Shown: positions 1 to 11,482 of the stretch, piece by piece
Layout: every line of letters starts with the position of its first letter
How positions within the stretch are numbered: position 1 is the first letter of the stretch
NCBI RefSeq assembly: GCF_001238275.1
Contig: NZ_LGTB01000022.1
Location: 62,001 to 126,000, forward strand
DNA from: Bradyrhizobium viridifuturi
GTDB taxonomy: Bacteria; Pseudomonadota; Alphaproteobacteria; Rhizobiales; Xanthobacteraceae
Reading direction: 5' to 3'
Length of the DNA: 64,000 nucleotides
Notes under the pieces: model-generated
Seen by the model: the letters and a program-made list of their open reading frames with translations, nothing else
What the model was told of the DNA's origin: nothing
Databases searched by the model: none
Translations under genes and position numbers: made by a program

Positions 1-439
1 GCCGCGGTAGAAGAAGCCGTCGCAGGTCGCGCAGGCCGAGACGCCGCCGCCCTGGAATTTCTCTTCCGACGGCAGCCCAAGCCAGCGCGCCTGGGCGCCG
101 GTGGCGAGGATGACGGTTTCGGCGAGATACACATCACCGGAATCGCAGGTCAGGCGGAACGGCCGCTGCCCGAGTTCCAGTCTGTTGACGAGATCGGTGA
201 CGATCTTGGTGCCGACATGCGCCGCCTGCTTCTCCATCTGCTCCATCAGCCAGGGGCCCTGGATCACGTCGCAAAGCGGGATAGTTCTCGACGTCGGTGG
301 TGATGGTGAGCTGCCCGCCCGGCTGAATGCCCTGGATCAGGATCGGTTCGAGCATCGCGCGCGCCGCGTAGATCGCTGCGGTGTAACCGGCGGGGCCGGA
401 CCCGATGATGACGACCTTGGCATGGGTAGGCGCGGGCAT
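1..439 (-). CDS. trxB: thioredoxin reductase, 3'-truncated by window edge, with internal frameshift
   Basis: FAD/NADPH-dependent thioredoxin reductase, which reduces cytoplasmic thioredoxin. The start at 439 gives MPAPTHAKVV followed by the FAD-binding IIGSGPAGYTAAIYAARA motif. The redox-active CATC motif reads out at about 20-55. The reading frame changes at 271-277: after TTDVENYP only 7 bases occur where the family has 9 (coding G-F-A), before DVIQGPW in the next frame. Both flanks are highly conserved, so I annotate one gene with a 2-base deletion, probably a sequence error. The C-terminal part lies outside the window. A divergent Lrp/AsnC gene begins 282 bp away, and the two may share a control region. 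Confidence 0.9.
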
Positions 440-721
440 TTTGAGATCCCTCTCTTTTGGGGATTTTGATCAAGGACTTGTGCGGGAAGCGCCCCGGAAA
501 CGCGTCACGGCGGCGCCAAAAGTGTCAAATCCAAGTCTAGGATATCTGGGTAGCTATGCAAGATTTGCAATCCATGGCAGCGAATTTTCCCCGGAACTGA
601 AGTCACATTCGCGAAATCATGCGCTGCACGCGCAATAAAATTGCGCAATGCTGGCTGGCTGCGCTATGAGAGTTGCCGGCAGACCTGCCAAACCTTCCAA
701 ACTCCAGGGAACCGTAGTCGC

Positions 722-1201
722 GTGTCGAAGAACCTTGACGAGATCGACCTCAAAATCCTCGCCGAGATCCAAGCCGATGGCCGAATCACCAATGTGGAAC
801 TCGCCAAACGCGTCGGGATCTCGCCGCCGCCCTGCCTGCGCAGGGTCCGGGCGCTGGAGGAGGAAGGCTACATCCAGGGATATCGCGGCCTGCTCGATCC
901 GCGCCGCCTCGGCTACGACGTCACGGTGTTCGCCTCGGTGCATCTGTCGAGTCAGGCTGACGCTGATCTCCGCGCCTTCGAGAATTTCGTGCGCGCCGAG
1001 CCGCTCGTGCGGGAGTGCTGGATGCTGTCGGGCGAAGTCGATTTCATCCTCAAATGCGTCGCGCCCGACATGGCGACGTTCCAGGATTTCGTCACCCACC
1101 TGACCGCCGCGCCGCATGTGCGCAACGTCAGGACGTCGCTGGTGCTGCACAATTCGAAATACGAGGCCGCGGTGCCGCTGGGCGTGAAGGTGGCGAGCTG
1201 A
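722..1201 (+). CDS. Lrp/AsnC family transcriptional regulator
   Basis: Small DNA-binding regulator of about 159 residues. The N-terminal winged helix-turn-helix includes LDEIDLKILAEIQADGRIT and VELAKRVGISPPPCLRRVR. The C-terminal half is the RAM (ligand-binding, oligomerising) domain, with a GEVDFILKCVAPD stretch. I chose the GTG at 722 because it starts right before the conserved Lrp N-terminus (SKNLDEIDL) and has a weak purine-rich AGGGA about 10 bases upstream; in-frame starts further upstream add sequence without family similarity. It is transcribed divergently from trxB. The ligand is unknown; amino acids are usual for the family. Confidence 0.88.
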   Translation: MSKNLDEIDLKILAEIQADGRITNVELAKRVGISPPPCLRRVRALEEEGYIQGYRGLLDPRRLGYDVTVFASVHLSSQADADLRAFENFVRAEPLVRECWMLSGEVDFILKCVAPDMATFQDFVTHLTAAPHVRNVRTSLVLHNSKYEAAVPLGVKVAS

Positions 1202-1210
1202 CGCGTACGC

Positions 1211-1300
1211 TCATCATCATTGCGAGCGAAGCGAAGCAATCCAACTGTCCATATTTGTGGAGAGATGGATTGCTTCGTCGCTGTCGCTCCTCGCAATGAC
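1211..1300. repeat. palindromic intergenic repeat (REP-like), copy 1
   Basis: An imperfect palindrome. The left arm holds CATTGCGAGCGAAGCGAAGC followed by AATCCA. The right arm is TGGATTGCTTCG followed by CTCCTCGCAATGACG. A second copy lies in the opposite orientation at 48466-48550. It sits directly after the Lrp gene stop, so it may also act as a 3' hairpin. Confidence 0.8.
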
Positions 1301-1340
1301 GAACGAATCCGGCGACGTTTTTTTGATTGATCGTTTTCTC

Positions 1341-1463
1341 CCTCCCCCTGAAAGGGGGAGGGCGGGGTAGGGTCAAGCCACAGGCGAGAGCGCCGATGTG
1401 GAAGCAGATCCCCACCCGGTTTGCGCTTTCAGCACAAACGACCTCCCCTTTGCAAGGGGAGGT
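1341..1463. repeat. two-hairpin intergenic repeat
   Basis: Two perfect hairpins flank about 80 bp: CCTCCCCCT/AGGGGGAGG (1341-1361, 3-base loop) and ACCTCCCCTT/AAGGGGAGGT (1441-1463, 3-base loop). Similar CTCCCC/GGGGAG units recur at about 30470-30633, 31329-31358 and 48991-49025. It lies between convergent lrp and doxX and could end transcription from either side. Confidence 0.65.
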
Positions 1464-1475
1464 GAGATCGCGCTG

Positions 1476-1877
1476 CTACCTCTTCCCCATCGCTGCATCG
1501 ACGCTGATCGGGCCCGGGCCCGAGGTCGCGAGATACAGGCAGGCAAAGCAGAGCGCGATTGCAAGACTGCCGTTGTTGAGCAGCGGATAGAAGCCTTTGG
1601 GGAAATGGCCGATGAAGTAGGCGAAGGCCATTTCGCCTGCCAGGATGAAGGCCACGATCCGCGAAAAGAGGCCGATCATCAGCAGCCCGCCCAGGATCAG
1701 TTCGAGCGTGCCGGCCGCGCCGATCAACGAGAACAGTTCGACTTTCTCGAACATCGTCCCGGGAGGGAATTTGAGAAGCTTGGCGACGCCAAACTGAAAC
1801 AGCAGCAGTCCTGTGATGAACCGAAACAGGCTCAGCGCCACCGGTTGAAACCTGGAAAACATCTGGTCCATTGTCAT
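1476..1877 (-). CDS. DoxX family membrane protein
   Basis: Small inner-membrane protein of 133 residues with four predicted hydrophobic helices (around ALSLFRFITGLLLFQFG, LIGAAGTLELILGGLLMIG, IVAFILAGEMAFAYFIGH and SLAIALCFACLYLA). The early FQFGVAKLL segment and the GTLELILGGLLMIG helix are typical of the DoxX/DoxD-like family, whose members are small four-helix proteins often linked to oxidative stress or thiosulfate metabolism. The substrate or partner here is unknown. Start choices are ATG at 1877 or at 1871. It is monocistronic; the repeat at 1341-1463 follows it, and an inverted repeat at 2071-2099 lies about 195 bp upstream. Confidence 0.85.
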   Translation of the reverse strand: MTMDQMFSRFQPVALSLFRFITGLLLFQFGVAKLLKFPPGTMFEKVELFSLIGAAGTLELILGGLLMIGLFSRIVAFILAGEMAFAYFIGHFPKGFYPLLNNGSLAIALCFACLYLATSGPGPISVDAAMGKR

Positions 1878-2070
1878 TTACCCCCTGATTGACACGCTGG
1901 AACATTGCACGATGCAGAACCACACGGTGTTCGTCACCGGAGTGTGATGTCAACACCTTGCGTCTGGAATCATTCCTCGCGCGATTGCGGTTGCGAGAGA
2001 ACACACCAGTGACACGGTGACGCGCTGCGATGCGTTTTGCGACGCAATCACCAGCCGAGCCGCAGTCCCC

Positions 2071-2099
2071 CGACATGATTATATTGCATAAACATGTCG
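2071..2099. promoter_or_regulatory. inverted repeat, possible operator
   Basis: CGACATG and CATGTCG are perfect 7-bp arms separated by 15 AT-rich bases that include ATTATATTGCATAAA. The spacing fits a dimeric regulator. The nearest gene it could serve is doxX, about 195 bp away on the minus strand. No regulator gene is adjacent, so its role is a guess. Confidence 0.35.
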
Positions 2100-2171
2100 T
2101 GGCCTCACTAGTATGCCGTGCCGCGGCTCTCCACTCACATTGCTGTCAGACGGGGGTGAAACGCAGGCACA

Positions 2172-2202
2172 AAAAAAGCCGCGTGCGATACGCGGCTTTT
2201 TT
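2172..2202 (-). terminator. intrinsic terminator of greA
   Basis: Perfect 13-bp stem: AAAAAAGCCGCGT, 5-base loop, ACGCGGCTTTTTT. It lies 22 bp after the greA stop. The A-run on one side and T-run on the other make it usable in both directions, but no gene reads into it from the left. Confidence 0.92.
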
Positions 2203-2223
2203 GCACCAGTCACATCGAAGTAA

Positions 2224-2696
2224 CTACCGCCACTCGACCTTGGTGATCTCGTAGGCCTTGGCGCCGCCGGGCGCCATCACTTCGACGGTGGTGCCCTTCT
2301 TCTTGCCGATCAGCGCGCGCGCGAGCGGCGAGGTAATTGAGATGCGGCCCTTCTTGGCGTCGGCCTCGACCTCGCCGACGATCTGCCACACCGCTTTCTT
2401 CTCGGTGTCCTCGTCGATCAGCGTCACGGTCGCGCCGAACTTGATGGTGTCGCCGGACAGTTTCGAAATGTCGATGATGTCGCGCGCGCCAGCTTGTCCT
2501 CGAGCTCCGCGATGCGGCCCTCGTTGTGCGACTGCTCTTCCTTGGCGGCGTGATATTCGGCGTTCTCCGAGAGGTCGCCGTGCGAACGCGCTTCCGCAAT
2601 GTGTTCGATGATGCGCGGACGATCCTCCGACTGGCGTCGCTTCAACTCGTCCGTCAGCGCGGCGTATCCGCCCGCGGTCATCGGAACCTTATCCAT
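2224..2696 (-). CDS. greA: transcription elongation factor GreA, one-base frameshift
   Basis: GreA rescues backtracked RNA polymerase by stimulating transcript cleavage. The N-terminal coiled coil shows ARSHGDLSENAEYHAAKEE, including the acidic tip residues, and the C-terminal FKBP-like domain ends with SPLARALIGKKKGT. The frame breaks within the GC run at 2481-2490. The upstream frame gives AELEDKLARA, the next frame continues DIIDISKLSGDTIKFGATVTL, and one missing base restores it. The restored protein is 157 residues, the normal GreA length, which favours a sequence error. The ATG at 2696 (MDKVPMTAGGY) is preferred over the ATG one codon earlier. A strong terminator follows. Confidence 0.92.
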
Positions 2697-2861
2697 CATC
2701 TTCGTCCTTCATCGTGCGCGCCCGGCGGTCGTGCACGAATATCCAGTTCAGCTAACGCAGGAATCAGGACGCTAACGCGCCCGGAAGCCCAGTGATTTTC
2801 GGCCCCGCTAAGGGCCGTGACAACATCCAATCGCGCGGTGAGTTCCAGCCATTCGGCTAAT

Positions 2862-2893
2862 TGACCGCTTCGGGCCTTTCGCCCGGGCAGCGG

Positions 2894-2896
<3 letters not shown>
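2862..2896 (-). terminator. hairpin at the carB 3' end
   Basis: The outer stem TGACCGCT/AGCGGTCA (2862-2869 with 2889-2896) encloses a second GC-rich stem with a GAAA-type loop. It begins at the carB stop codon itself. There is no clear U-run, so it may stabilise the 3' end rather than terminate alone. Confidence 0.6.
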
Positions 2897-6358
<3,462 letters not shown>

Positions 6359-6686
6359 CAGCTCTCGCGGACTGGAATTTGGGCACAAAAAAAGGGCGCG
6401 CTTGCCGCGCGTCCCTCGAGCCATGCGCTACATTTTGCAGCGCCGGAAGCGCGATCCCTCGCGCGCGGGTGGTCTTTAGACCAGTTTCCGCACCCGCGAA
6501 ACCCCCAAAAGTGCCCAATCAACTGCGATTCTGGGGGAAAATCCGCATTCGGCGTATGCTCGGTTGGGGGTACTCGGGGCGGAGGGGAATACTCGGTAAG
6601 GGCCCGGCTTCGCCCTACGGGCTACGCCGCGGCAGCCTTCGCTACCAAAGGGGTTGCCGAGTCGAAGCTGCGCGAGCAGCGAAGGC
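6359..6686. other. carB leader / tRNA-carB spacer
   Basis: 328 bp without a gene. It holds the terminator-like hairpin at 6387-6415 and an 11-bp inverted repeat, CAGCCTTCGCT (6633-6643) with AGCGAAGGCTG (6678-6688), whose right arm overlaps the encoded CCA of the tRNA. The middle resembles a short GC-rich intergenic repeat. Confidence 0.65.
6387..6415 (-). terminator. intrinsic terminator or attenuator ahead of carB
   Basis: Read on the minus strand: GGG-A-CGCGC, loop GGCAA, GCGCG-CCC, then seven T. The stem is 8 bp with one bulged A. It ends about 28 bases before the carB start and lies downstream of the tRNA gene on the same strand. It could terminate the tRNA transcript or attenuate carB. 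Confidence 0.7.
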
Positions 6687-6762
6687 TGGAGGCCCGGCCT
6701 GGATTTGAACCAGGATAAACAGTGTTGCACCACTGCCGCGTCGACGCTTCCGCCACCGGGCC
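6687..6762 (-). tRNA. tRNA gene of atypical structure, possibly tRNA-Cys (GCA)
   Basis: A 76-base cloverleaf with encoded CCA. The acceptor stem is GGCCCGG/CCGGGCC and the T arm is CCTGG-TTCAAAT-CCAGG. The discriminator base is T, which is characteristic of tRNA-Cys. The anticodon arm reads CAGTG-GTGCAA-CACTG, leaving a 6-base loop (or an 8-base loop with a shifted stem), so the anticodon is ambiguous between GCA and TGC. The D arm GCG-GAAGCGTCGA-CGC lacks the usual GG pair. It may be a degenerate tRNA, a genuine odd tRNA, or carry sequence errors. Confidence 0.55.
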
Positions 6763-6839
6763 GAGCGGATCATTGCTGATTATTTCGGCGGCCGCCATGT
6801 TTACTTTTGGTTAACCCTAATTTTTCCCACAACCTCTGA

Positions 6840-7529
6840 TCAGTGGTGGGCCACGAATGTCATCCGCCACGGATTGTGCCCGATGTTGCGCGAAGCGCGC
6901 TTGCCGGTGAAGCCCGCGGCGGCAAGCTTCTTGATCATCTCGTCCTCGCGATAGCGCTGCAGCCCGATCCGGGTGCGGAGCTGCCGGTAATCCGACAGCG
7001 CGGTCGAGGCTAGCCCGACCAGCGCATCGCGCAGGAAGCCGTGGGTTGCCGCAAAGCGCAGCAGCGCGATGACGTCCCTGGCCATGCCGACTTCGGGCCG
7101 CAGGATATCGCCGAGCACGAAACGGCCCGACGGCTTCAGCAGGCGGTGGATCACGTCGAATGCGGAATCGAGCTCCTGCGGCGTCATGTATTGCGCCACT
7201 GAGTTCATCACCACGAGGTCGATCGAGTCCGCCGCCATGTTCTTCAGTTCATCGAGCGAGCGGACGCGGATCCTGGTGTCGGCGGCAAAGCGTGCGACCA
7301 GCCGGCCGCGCACGCCGGGCGCAGGCTCCGCCAGATAGAGCTGCGCGCAGGCATTGGCGACCTTCACCGCCGACAGCGCCTCACCGCAGGCATAGTCCAG
7401 CACCACGGCGTCGGGCGAGGTGATGTATCCGATGATGTCGTTTGCGATGACCTGGAAATGCAGGTCGCGGTGTAGTCGGCTCGCATAAATCGTATGTGTG
7501 GAATCGTAATAGTCGATCCAATCATCCAT
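6840..7529 (-). CDS. class I SAM-dependent methyltransferase
   Basis: 229 residues. The SAM-binding motif I is VVLDYACGEA, and an acidic post-motif II residue follows in LYLAEPAP. The region SIDLVVMNSVAQYMTPQELD matches the methyltransferase motif IV area, and LLKPSGRFVLGD the next strand. The substrate cannot be told. The ATG at 7529 (MDDWIDYYDS) is preferred over an upstream in-frame start at 7616, because the extra residues have no family similarity and would overlap the divergent dps promoter region. It is single, divergent from dps. Confidence 0.8.
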   Translation of the reverse strand: MDDWIDYYDSTHTIYASRLHRDLHFQVIANDIIGYITSPDAVVLDYACGEALSAVKVANACAQLYLAEPAPGVRGRLVARFAADTRIRVRSLDELKNMAADSIDLVVMNSVAQYMTPQELDSAFDVIHRLLKPSGRFVLGDILRPEVGMARDVIALLRFAATHGFLRDALVGLASTALSDYRQLRTRIGLQRYREDEMIKKLAAAGFTGKRASRNIGHNPWRMTFVAHH

Positions 7530-7654
7530 CGCGCTTGGTATCCGGCAAAACGGGTTCCTGACGTCCAGGAACAGGTGGAGTGATGATGCGTTAGCGGTCC
7601 GGCGGCCAATGTTCAATGCGCCGAAATACGGGGTTCCTAACAGGAAGGTTTACC

Positions 7655-8194
7655 GTGAGCAAAGCCAAGAGTGACACCAGGACTGACAAGATCTCGCCCG
7701 ACCTCGACACGCCGAGTGACCTGCCGCAGGCTGCGGTGGACACGATCTCGGCCTCGCTCAACACGCTTCTGGCCGACGCCTTTGCGCTCTACCTGAAGAC
7801 CAAGAATTTCCATTGGCACGTCAGCGGCCGGCATTTCCATGATTACCATTTGTTGCTGGACGAGCAGTCGGACGCGATCTTCGCGACCACCGACCAGCTC
7901 GCCGAACGGGTGCGCAAGCTCGGCGGCGTGACGCTGAAGTCGATCGGCGACGTCGCCAAGCACCAGACCATCAAGGACAATGACGAGGACTATGTCCCGC
8001 CGCGCGAAATGCTGCGCGAACTGATGGAGGACAACAAGCACATCGCGGCTGCGATGCGCAAGGCGCACAAGCTCGCCGACGACCACGAGGATTCCGGCAC
8101 GGCCGGCCTGCTCGAAACCTTCATCGATGAAACCGAGCGCCGCACCTGGTTCCTGTTCGAGGCCAGCCGCCAGGAAGGCAGCAACGCGGCCTAG
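7655..8194 (+). CDS. dps: Dps family DNA-protecting ferritin-like protein
   Basis: Miniferritin that oxidises and stores iron and can bind DNA under stress or starvation. The Dps signature with ferroxidase ligands is clear: KNFHWHVSGRHFHDYHLLLD, then EQSDAIFATTDQLAERVRKLGG. The N-terminus is basic and disordered (SKAKSDTRTDK), as in Dps forms that bind DNA. I chose the GTG at 7655 because AGGAAGG lies 7-8 bases upstream; 179 residues result. It stands alone, convergent with the RND pump gene, and a hairpin at 8270-8285 separates them. Confidence 0.92.
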   Translation: MSKAKSDTRTDKISPDLDTPSDLPQAAVDTISASLNTLLADAFALYLKTKNFHWHVSGRHFHDYHLLLDEQSDAIFATTDQLAERVRKLGGVTLKSIGDVAKHQTIKDNDEDYVPPREMLRELMEDNKHIAAAMRKAHKLADDHEDSGTAGLLETFIDETERRTWFLFEASRQEGSNAA

Positions 8195-8269
8195 CACGGC
8201 ATCGTTGCCGCAGCGACAGTCGCGCCTTGCGAGGCCGAGCGGAAAGCAAGCGGTCTTCTAGGCCGAATT

Positions 8270-8285
8270 GCCCGCTTTCGCGGGC
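8270..8285. terminator. short hairpin between dps and the RND gene
   Basis: GCCCGC, 4-base loop, GCGGGC. It sits between two convergent genes, 9 bp from the RND stop codon. There is no T-run, so it is a weak terminator candidate. Confidence 0.4.
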
Positions 8286-8293
8286 GTTCCGGC

Positions 8294-11200
8294 TTACGAG
8301 CGCAGTGCAGTGTAGATCGCCGGGATCACGAGCACCGTCAGCAGGGTCGACGACGCCAGGCCGAACAGCAGCGAGATCGCCAGCCCCTGGAAGATGGGGT
8401 CGAGCAGAATCGTCGCGGCCCCGATCATGGCCGCGAGTGCGGTCAGCAGGATCGGCTTGAAGCGAACCGCGCCGGCTTCGAGCACCACCTCGCGGAGCGA
8501 CATGCCACTGCCGCTACTATGGCGAATGAAGTCGACGAGGAGGATCGAGTTTCGCACGATGATGCCTGCCAGGGCGATGAAGCCGATCATCGATGTCGCC
8601 GTGAACGGCGCACCCAGCAGCCAGTGCCCGATCAGGATGCCGATCAGCGTCAGCGGGATCGGCGTCAGGATCACGAGCGGCAGCCGGAAGCTGCCGAACT
8701 GCGCGACGACCAGCACATAGATGCCGAGAATGGCCGCGCCGAAGGCGGCACCCATGTCGCGGAACGTCACATAGGTGATTTCCCATTCGCCATCCCACAG
8801 CAAAGTGGGGCGCGACTCGTCGGTCGGCTGCCCGTGCAGGCGGATCGCGGGCTTCGGCAGATTGCCCCAATCGTGGGCATCGACGCGCTTGGCGACCTCC
8901 ATCATGCCGTAAAGCGGCGCCTCGAAGCGGCCGGCGAGCTCGGCCATCACCATGTCGGCGAAGCGGCCATCCCTGCGGAAGATCACCGGCGTCCCTTGCT
9001 CGACCGTTGCCTTCACCACCTGACCAAGCTCGACGACCGTCTTGCTGCCAGGCAGCGTGTTGGCCGGCACGGGCGTCGAGGCCAGCGCCTCGTCCCAGGC
9101 CAGGCCACGTTTCGGCAGCCGCACTGCGATCTCGATCGGGTTGCGGTCCTCGCCGCGGTGCGAATAGCCGATCGAGGTGCCGCCGAACAGAGCTTGGATC
9201 GTATCGTAGACGTCGCGCTGCTCCACGCCGAAGAATTCCAGCCGATCCTGGTCGATCGACAGCCGCAGCCGCGGGCGCTTCTCGCCGATCGAATCGTCGA
9301 TGTCGACGATGAACGGCACTTCGGCGAAGATCTGCTTCAACTCAGCCGTGACTGCGCGGCGCGTCGCGGCATCGGGACCGTAGATTTCGGCGAGCAGGGT
9401 TGCCAGCACCGGCGGCCCCGGCGGCACCTCGACGACCTTGATGCTGGTCCCCTTGGGCGCATCGACCGTCTTGAGCCGCTGTCGCAGTTCGAGCGCGATA
9501 TCGTGGCTCGCCCGTTTGCGATCCCCACGCGCGGTCAGGTTGACCTGAAGCTCACCCAGTTCGGGCTTTTCGCGCAGATAGTAATGCCGCACCAGTCCGT
9601 TGAAATTGAACGGCGCGGAGGTGCCGGCGTAGGATTGCAGCGAGGTGGCCTCCGGCAATTGTTTCGCGATGTCGGCCGCGGCGAACAGCGTCCGCTCGGT
9701 GGCTTCCAGGCTTGCGCCCTCGGGCAGATCGACCATGACCGCGATCTCGGACTTGTTGTCGAACGGAAGCAGCTTGACGGTCACCGACTTGGTCGCGAAC
9801 AGCGCCATCGACAGCAGCGTCGCCAGTCCGACGCCGAGCAGGAAGATCCAGGCCGCACGCTTGCTCCGGACCACCGGCGTCGCGAAGCGCCGGTACAGGC
9901 GGCCGAGCCGGCCTTCGTGGTGCGTGGCATGCGCACTGGCCACATCGTTTTTCGGCGCGAGCTTCAGCATCAGCCAGGGTGCGATCACCACCGCAACAAA
10001 GAACGAGAACAGCATGGCCGCCGACGCATTGGCCGGAATCGGGGCCATGTAAGGTCCCATGAGGCCGGATACGAACAGCATCGGCAGCAGGGCGGCGACG
10101 ACCGTGAGAGTTGCGATGATGGTGGGATTTCCGACCTCGGCGACCGCCTCGATTGTTGCCTGCAGGCGCGACCGTCCGTCATGCATTGCCCAGTGGCGGG
10201 CGATGTTCTCGACGATCACGATCGCATCGTCGACCAGGATTCCGATCGAGAAGATCAGCGCGAACAGGCTGACCCGGTTGATGGTGTAGCCCATCAGGTT
10301 GGCGGCGAACATCGTCAGCAGGATCGTCGTCGGGATGACGACGAGGGTCACGACGGCTTCACGCCAGCCGATCGCGAGCGCGATGAGCACGACGATCGAG
10401 ACGGTCGCGAGCCCGAGGTGGAACAGCAGCTCGTTGGCCTTTTCGTTGGCGGTCTCGCCGTAGTCCCGCGTCATCGTGACCTGAACATCGTCGGGGATGA
10501 GGTGCGCCTTCAGTTCGTCGAGCCGGCGGGCGATGTCGGTCGACACCACCACGGCGTTGGCGCCGGCGCGCTTGGCGAGCGCGAGGCTGACCGCCGGCAC
10601 GCGCTGCCATTGCCCGGCGGCATCGCGCGCGTCGTTCCAGACGCGGTGTTCGACCGTGTTCGGACCGATCACCACGGACGCGACGTCCTTGACGTAGATC
10701 GGCCGTCCGTCCCGGGTCGCGATCAGAAGCAATCCGATGTCGGGAATCCCCGATAGCGTCTGGCCCGCGGCAACGTTGCGAACGGCGCCGGCATCGCGGA
10801 CCTGCCCTGCCACGAACGAGCGGTTGGCTTCCTTTACCTTGGCGACCAGCTGCTGAAGCGTGACGCCAAACAGCGACAGTTTTTCCGGATCGGGCTCAAC
10901 CCTGATTTGCTGCGCGGAACCGCCCGACACATAAGTGAGCCCGATGTTGTCGACCTTCACGAGTTCGGAGCGCAGCTTGTCGGCAAGCTCGAACAGATCC
11001 TTGTCGCTCCAGCGCCCGGCCGCCTCCGGCTTCGGCGACAGCGTCAGGACCGTTACCGCGACGTCGTTGATGCCCCGGCCGACGATCAGCGGCTCGGGGA
11101 TGCCGACCGGGATATGGTCGAGATTGGCGCGGACCTTCTCGTGCACGCGCAGGATCGCGTCCTCGAACTTGGTGCCGACCAGAAATCGCGCGGTGACCAT

Positions 11201-11482
11201 CACGCGGTCATCCTCGGTCTGGCTGTAGACATGCTCGACGCCGTCGATGCCCTTGACGATGGCCTCGAGCGGCTTGCTGACGAGCTCGACCGCGTCGGGG
11301 CCGCGCAAGCCGTCGGCGTTGACGCGGATGTCGACCATCGGCACGCTGATCTGCGGTTCCTCCTCGCGCGGGATCACCATGACGGCAATCAGGCCGACGG
11401 CGAGCGATGCAAGCAGGAACAGCGAGGTAAGCGGCGACGTCAGGGTCGCCCTGGTCAGCCGGCCGGACAGCCCGAGGTTCAT
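8294..11482 (-). CDS. RND family efflux transporter permease
   Basis: Proton-driven inner-membrane pump of 1062 residues, AcrB/MexB-like. The first helix (LTSLFLLASLAVGLIAVMVI) follows a short N-terminus. The fourth helix carries the paired aspartates in SIGILVDDAIVIVENIARHW, typical of drug-type RND proteins rather than the DG pattern of heavy-metal pumps. Two large periplasmic loops and a second six-helix block complete the fold. The start at 11482 overlaps the stop of the adaptor gene by 4 bp, so the two are translationally coupled. No outer-membrane channel gene is nearby. The adaptor and, upstream, a SqrR-like repressor lie on the same strand, suggesting one regulated operon. The substrate is unknown. 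Confidence 0.93.
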   Translation of the reverse strand: MNLGLSGRLTRATLTSPLTSLFLLASLAVGLIAVMVIPREEEPQISVPMVDIRVNADGLRGPDAVELVSKPLEAIVKGIDGVEHVYSQTEDDRVMVTARFLVGTKFEDAILRVHEKVRANLDHIPVGIPEPLIVGRGINDVAVTVLTLSPKPEAAGRWSDKDLFELADKLRSELVKVDNIGLTYVSGGSAQQIRVEPDPEKLSLFGVTLQQLVAKVKEANRSFVAGQVRDAGAVRNVAAGQTLSGIPDIGLLLIATRDGRPIYVKDVASVVIGPNTVEHRVWNDARDAAGQWQRVPAVSLALAKRAGANAVVVSTDIARRLDELKAHLIPDDVQVTMTRDYGETANEKANELLFHLGLATVSIVVLIALAIGWREAVVTLVVIPTTILLTMFAANLMGYTINRVSLFALIFSIGILVDDAIVIVENIARHWAMHDGRSRLQATIEAVAEVGNPTIIATLTVVAALLPMLFVSGLMGPYMAPIPANASAAMLFSFFVAVVIAPWLMLKLAPKNDVASAHATHHEGRLGRLYRRFATPVVRSKRAAWIFLLGVGLATLLSMALFATKSVTVKLLPFDNKSEIAVMVDLPEGASLEATERTLFAAADIAKQLPEATSLQSYAGTSAPFNFNGLVRHYYLREKPELGELQVNLTARGDRKRASHDIALELRQRLKTVDAPKGTSIKVVEVPPGPPVLATLLAEIYGPDAATRRAVTAELKQIFAEVPFIVDIDDSIGEKRPRLRLSIDQDRLEFFGVEQRDVYDTIQALFGGTSIGYSHRGEDRNPIEIAVRLPKRGLAWDEALASTPVPANTLPGSKTVVELGQVVKATVEQGTPVIFRRDGRFADMVMAELAGRFEAPLYGMMEVAKRVDAHDWGNLPKPAIRLHGQPTDESRPTLLWDGEWEITYVTFRDMGAAFGAAILGIYVLVVAQFGSFRLPLVILTPIPLTLIGILIGHWLLGAPFTATSMIGFIALAGIIVRNSILLVDFIRHSSGSGMSLREVVLEAGAVRFKPILLTALAAMIGAATILLDPIFQGLAISLLFGLASSTLLTVLVIPAIYTALRS

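Larger units (their letters stand above)
1878..2223. other. intergenic region between doxX and greA
   Basis: 346 bp without a credible gene. It holds the upstream region of doxX, an AT-rich segment with an inverted repeat at 2071-2099, and the greA terminator at 2172-2202. The rest shows no structure I can name. Confidence 0.7.

Noticed and set aside
2224..2696. Programmed frameshifting in greA
   Set aside because: No slippery heptamer or stimulatory hairpin was seen at 2481-2490, and greA is not known to use recoding; a lost base in a CG run is simpler.
8519..10756. A 745-codon frame opposite the RND pump
   Set aside because: Antisense composition artefact; no recognisable domain and no ribosome site.
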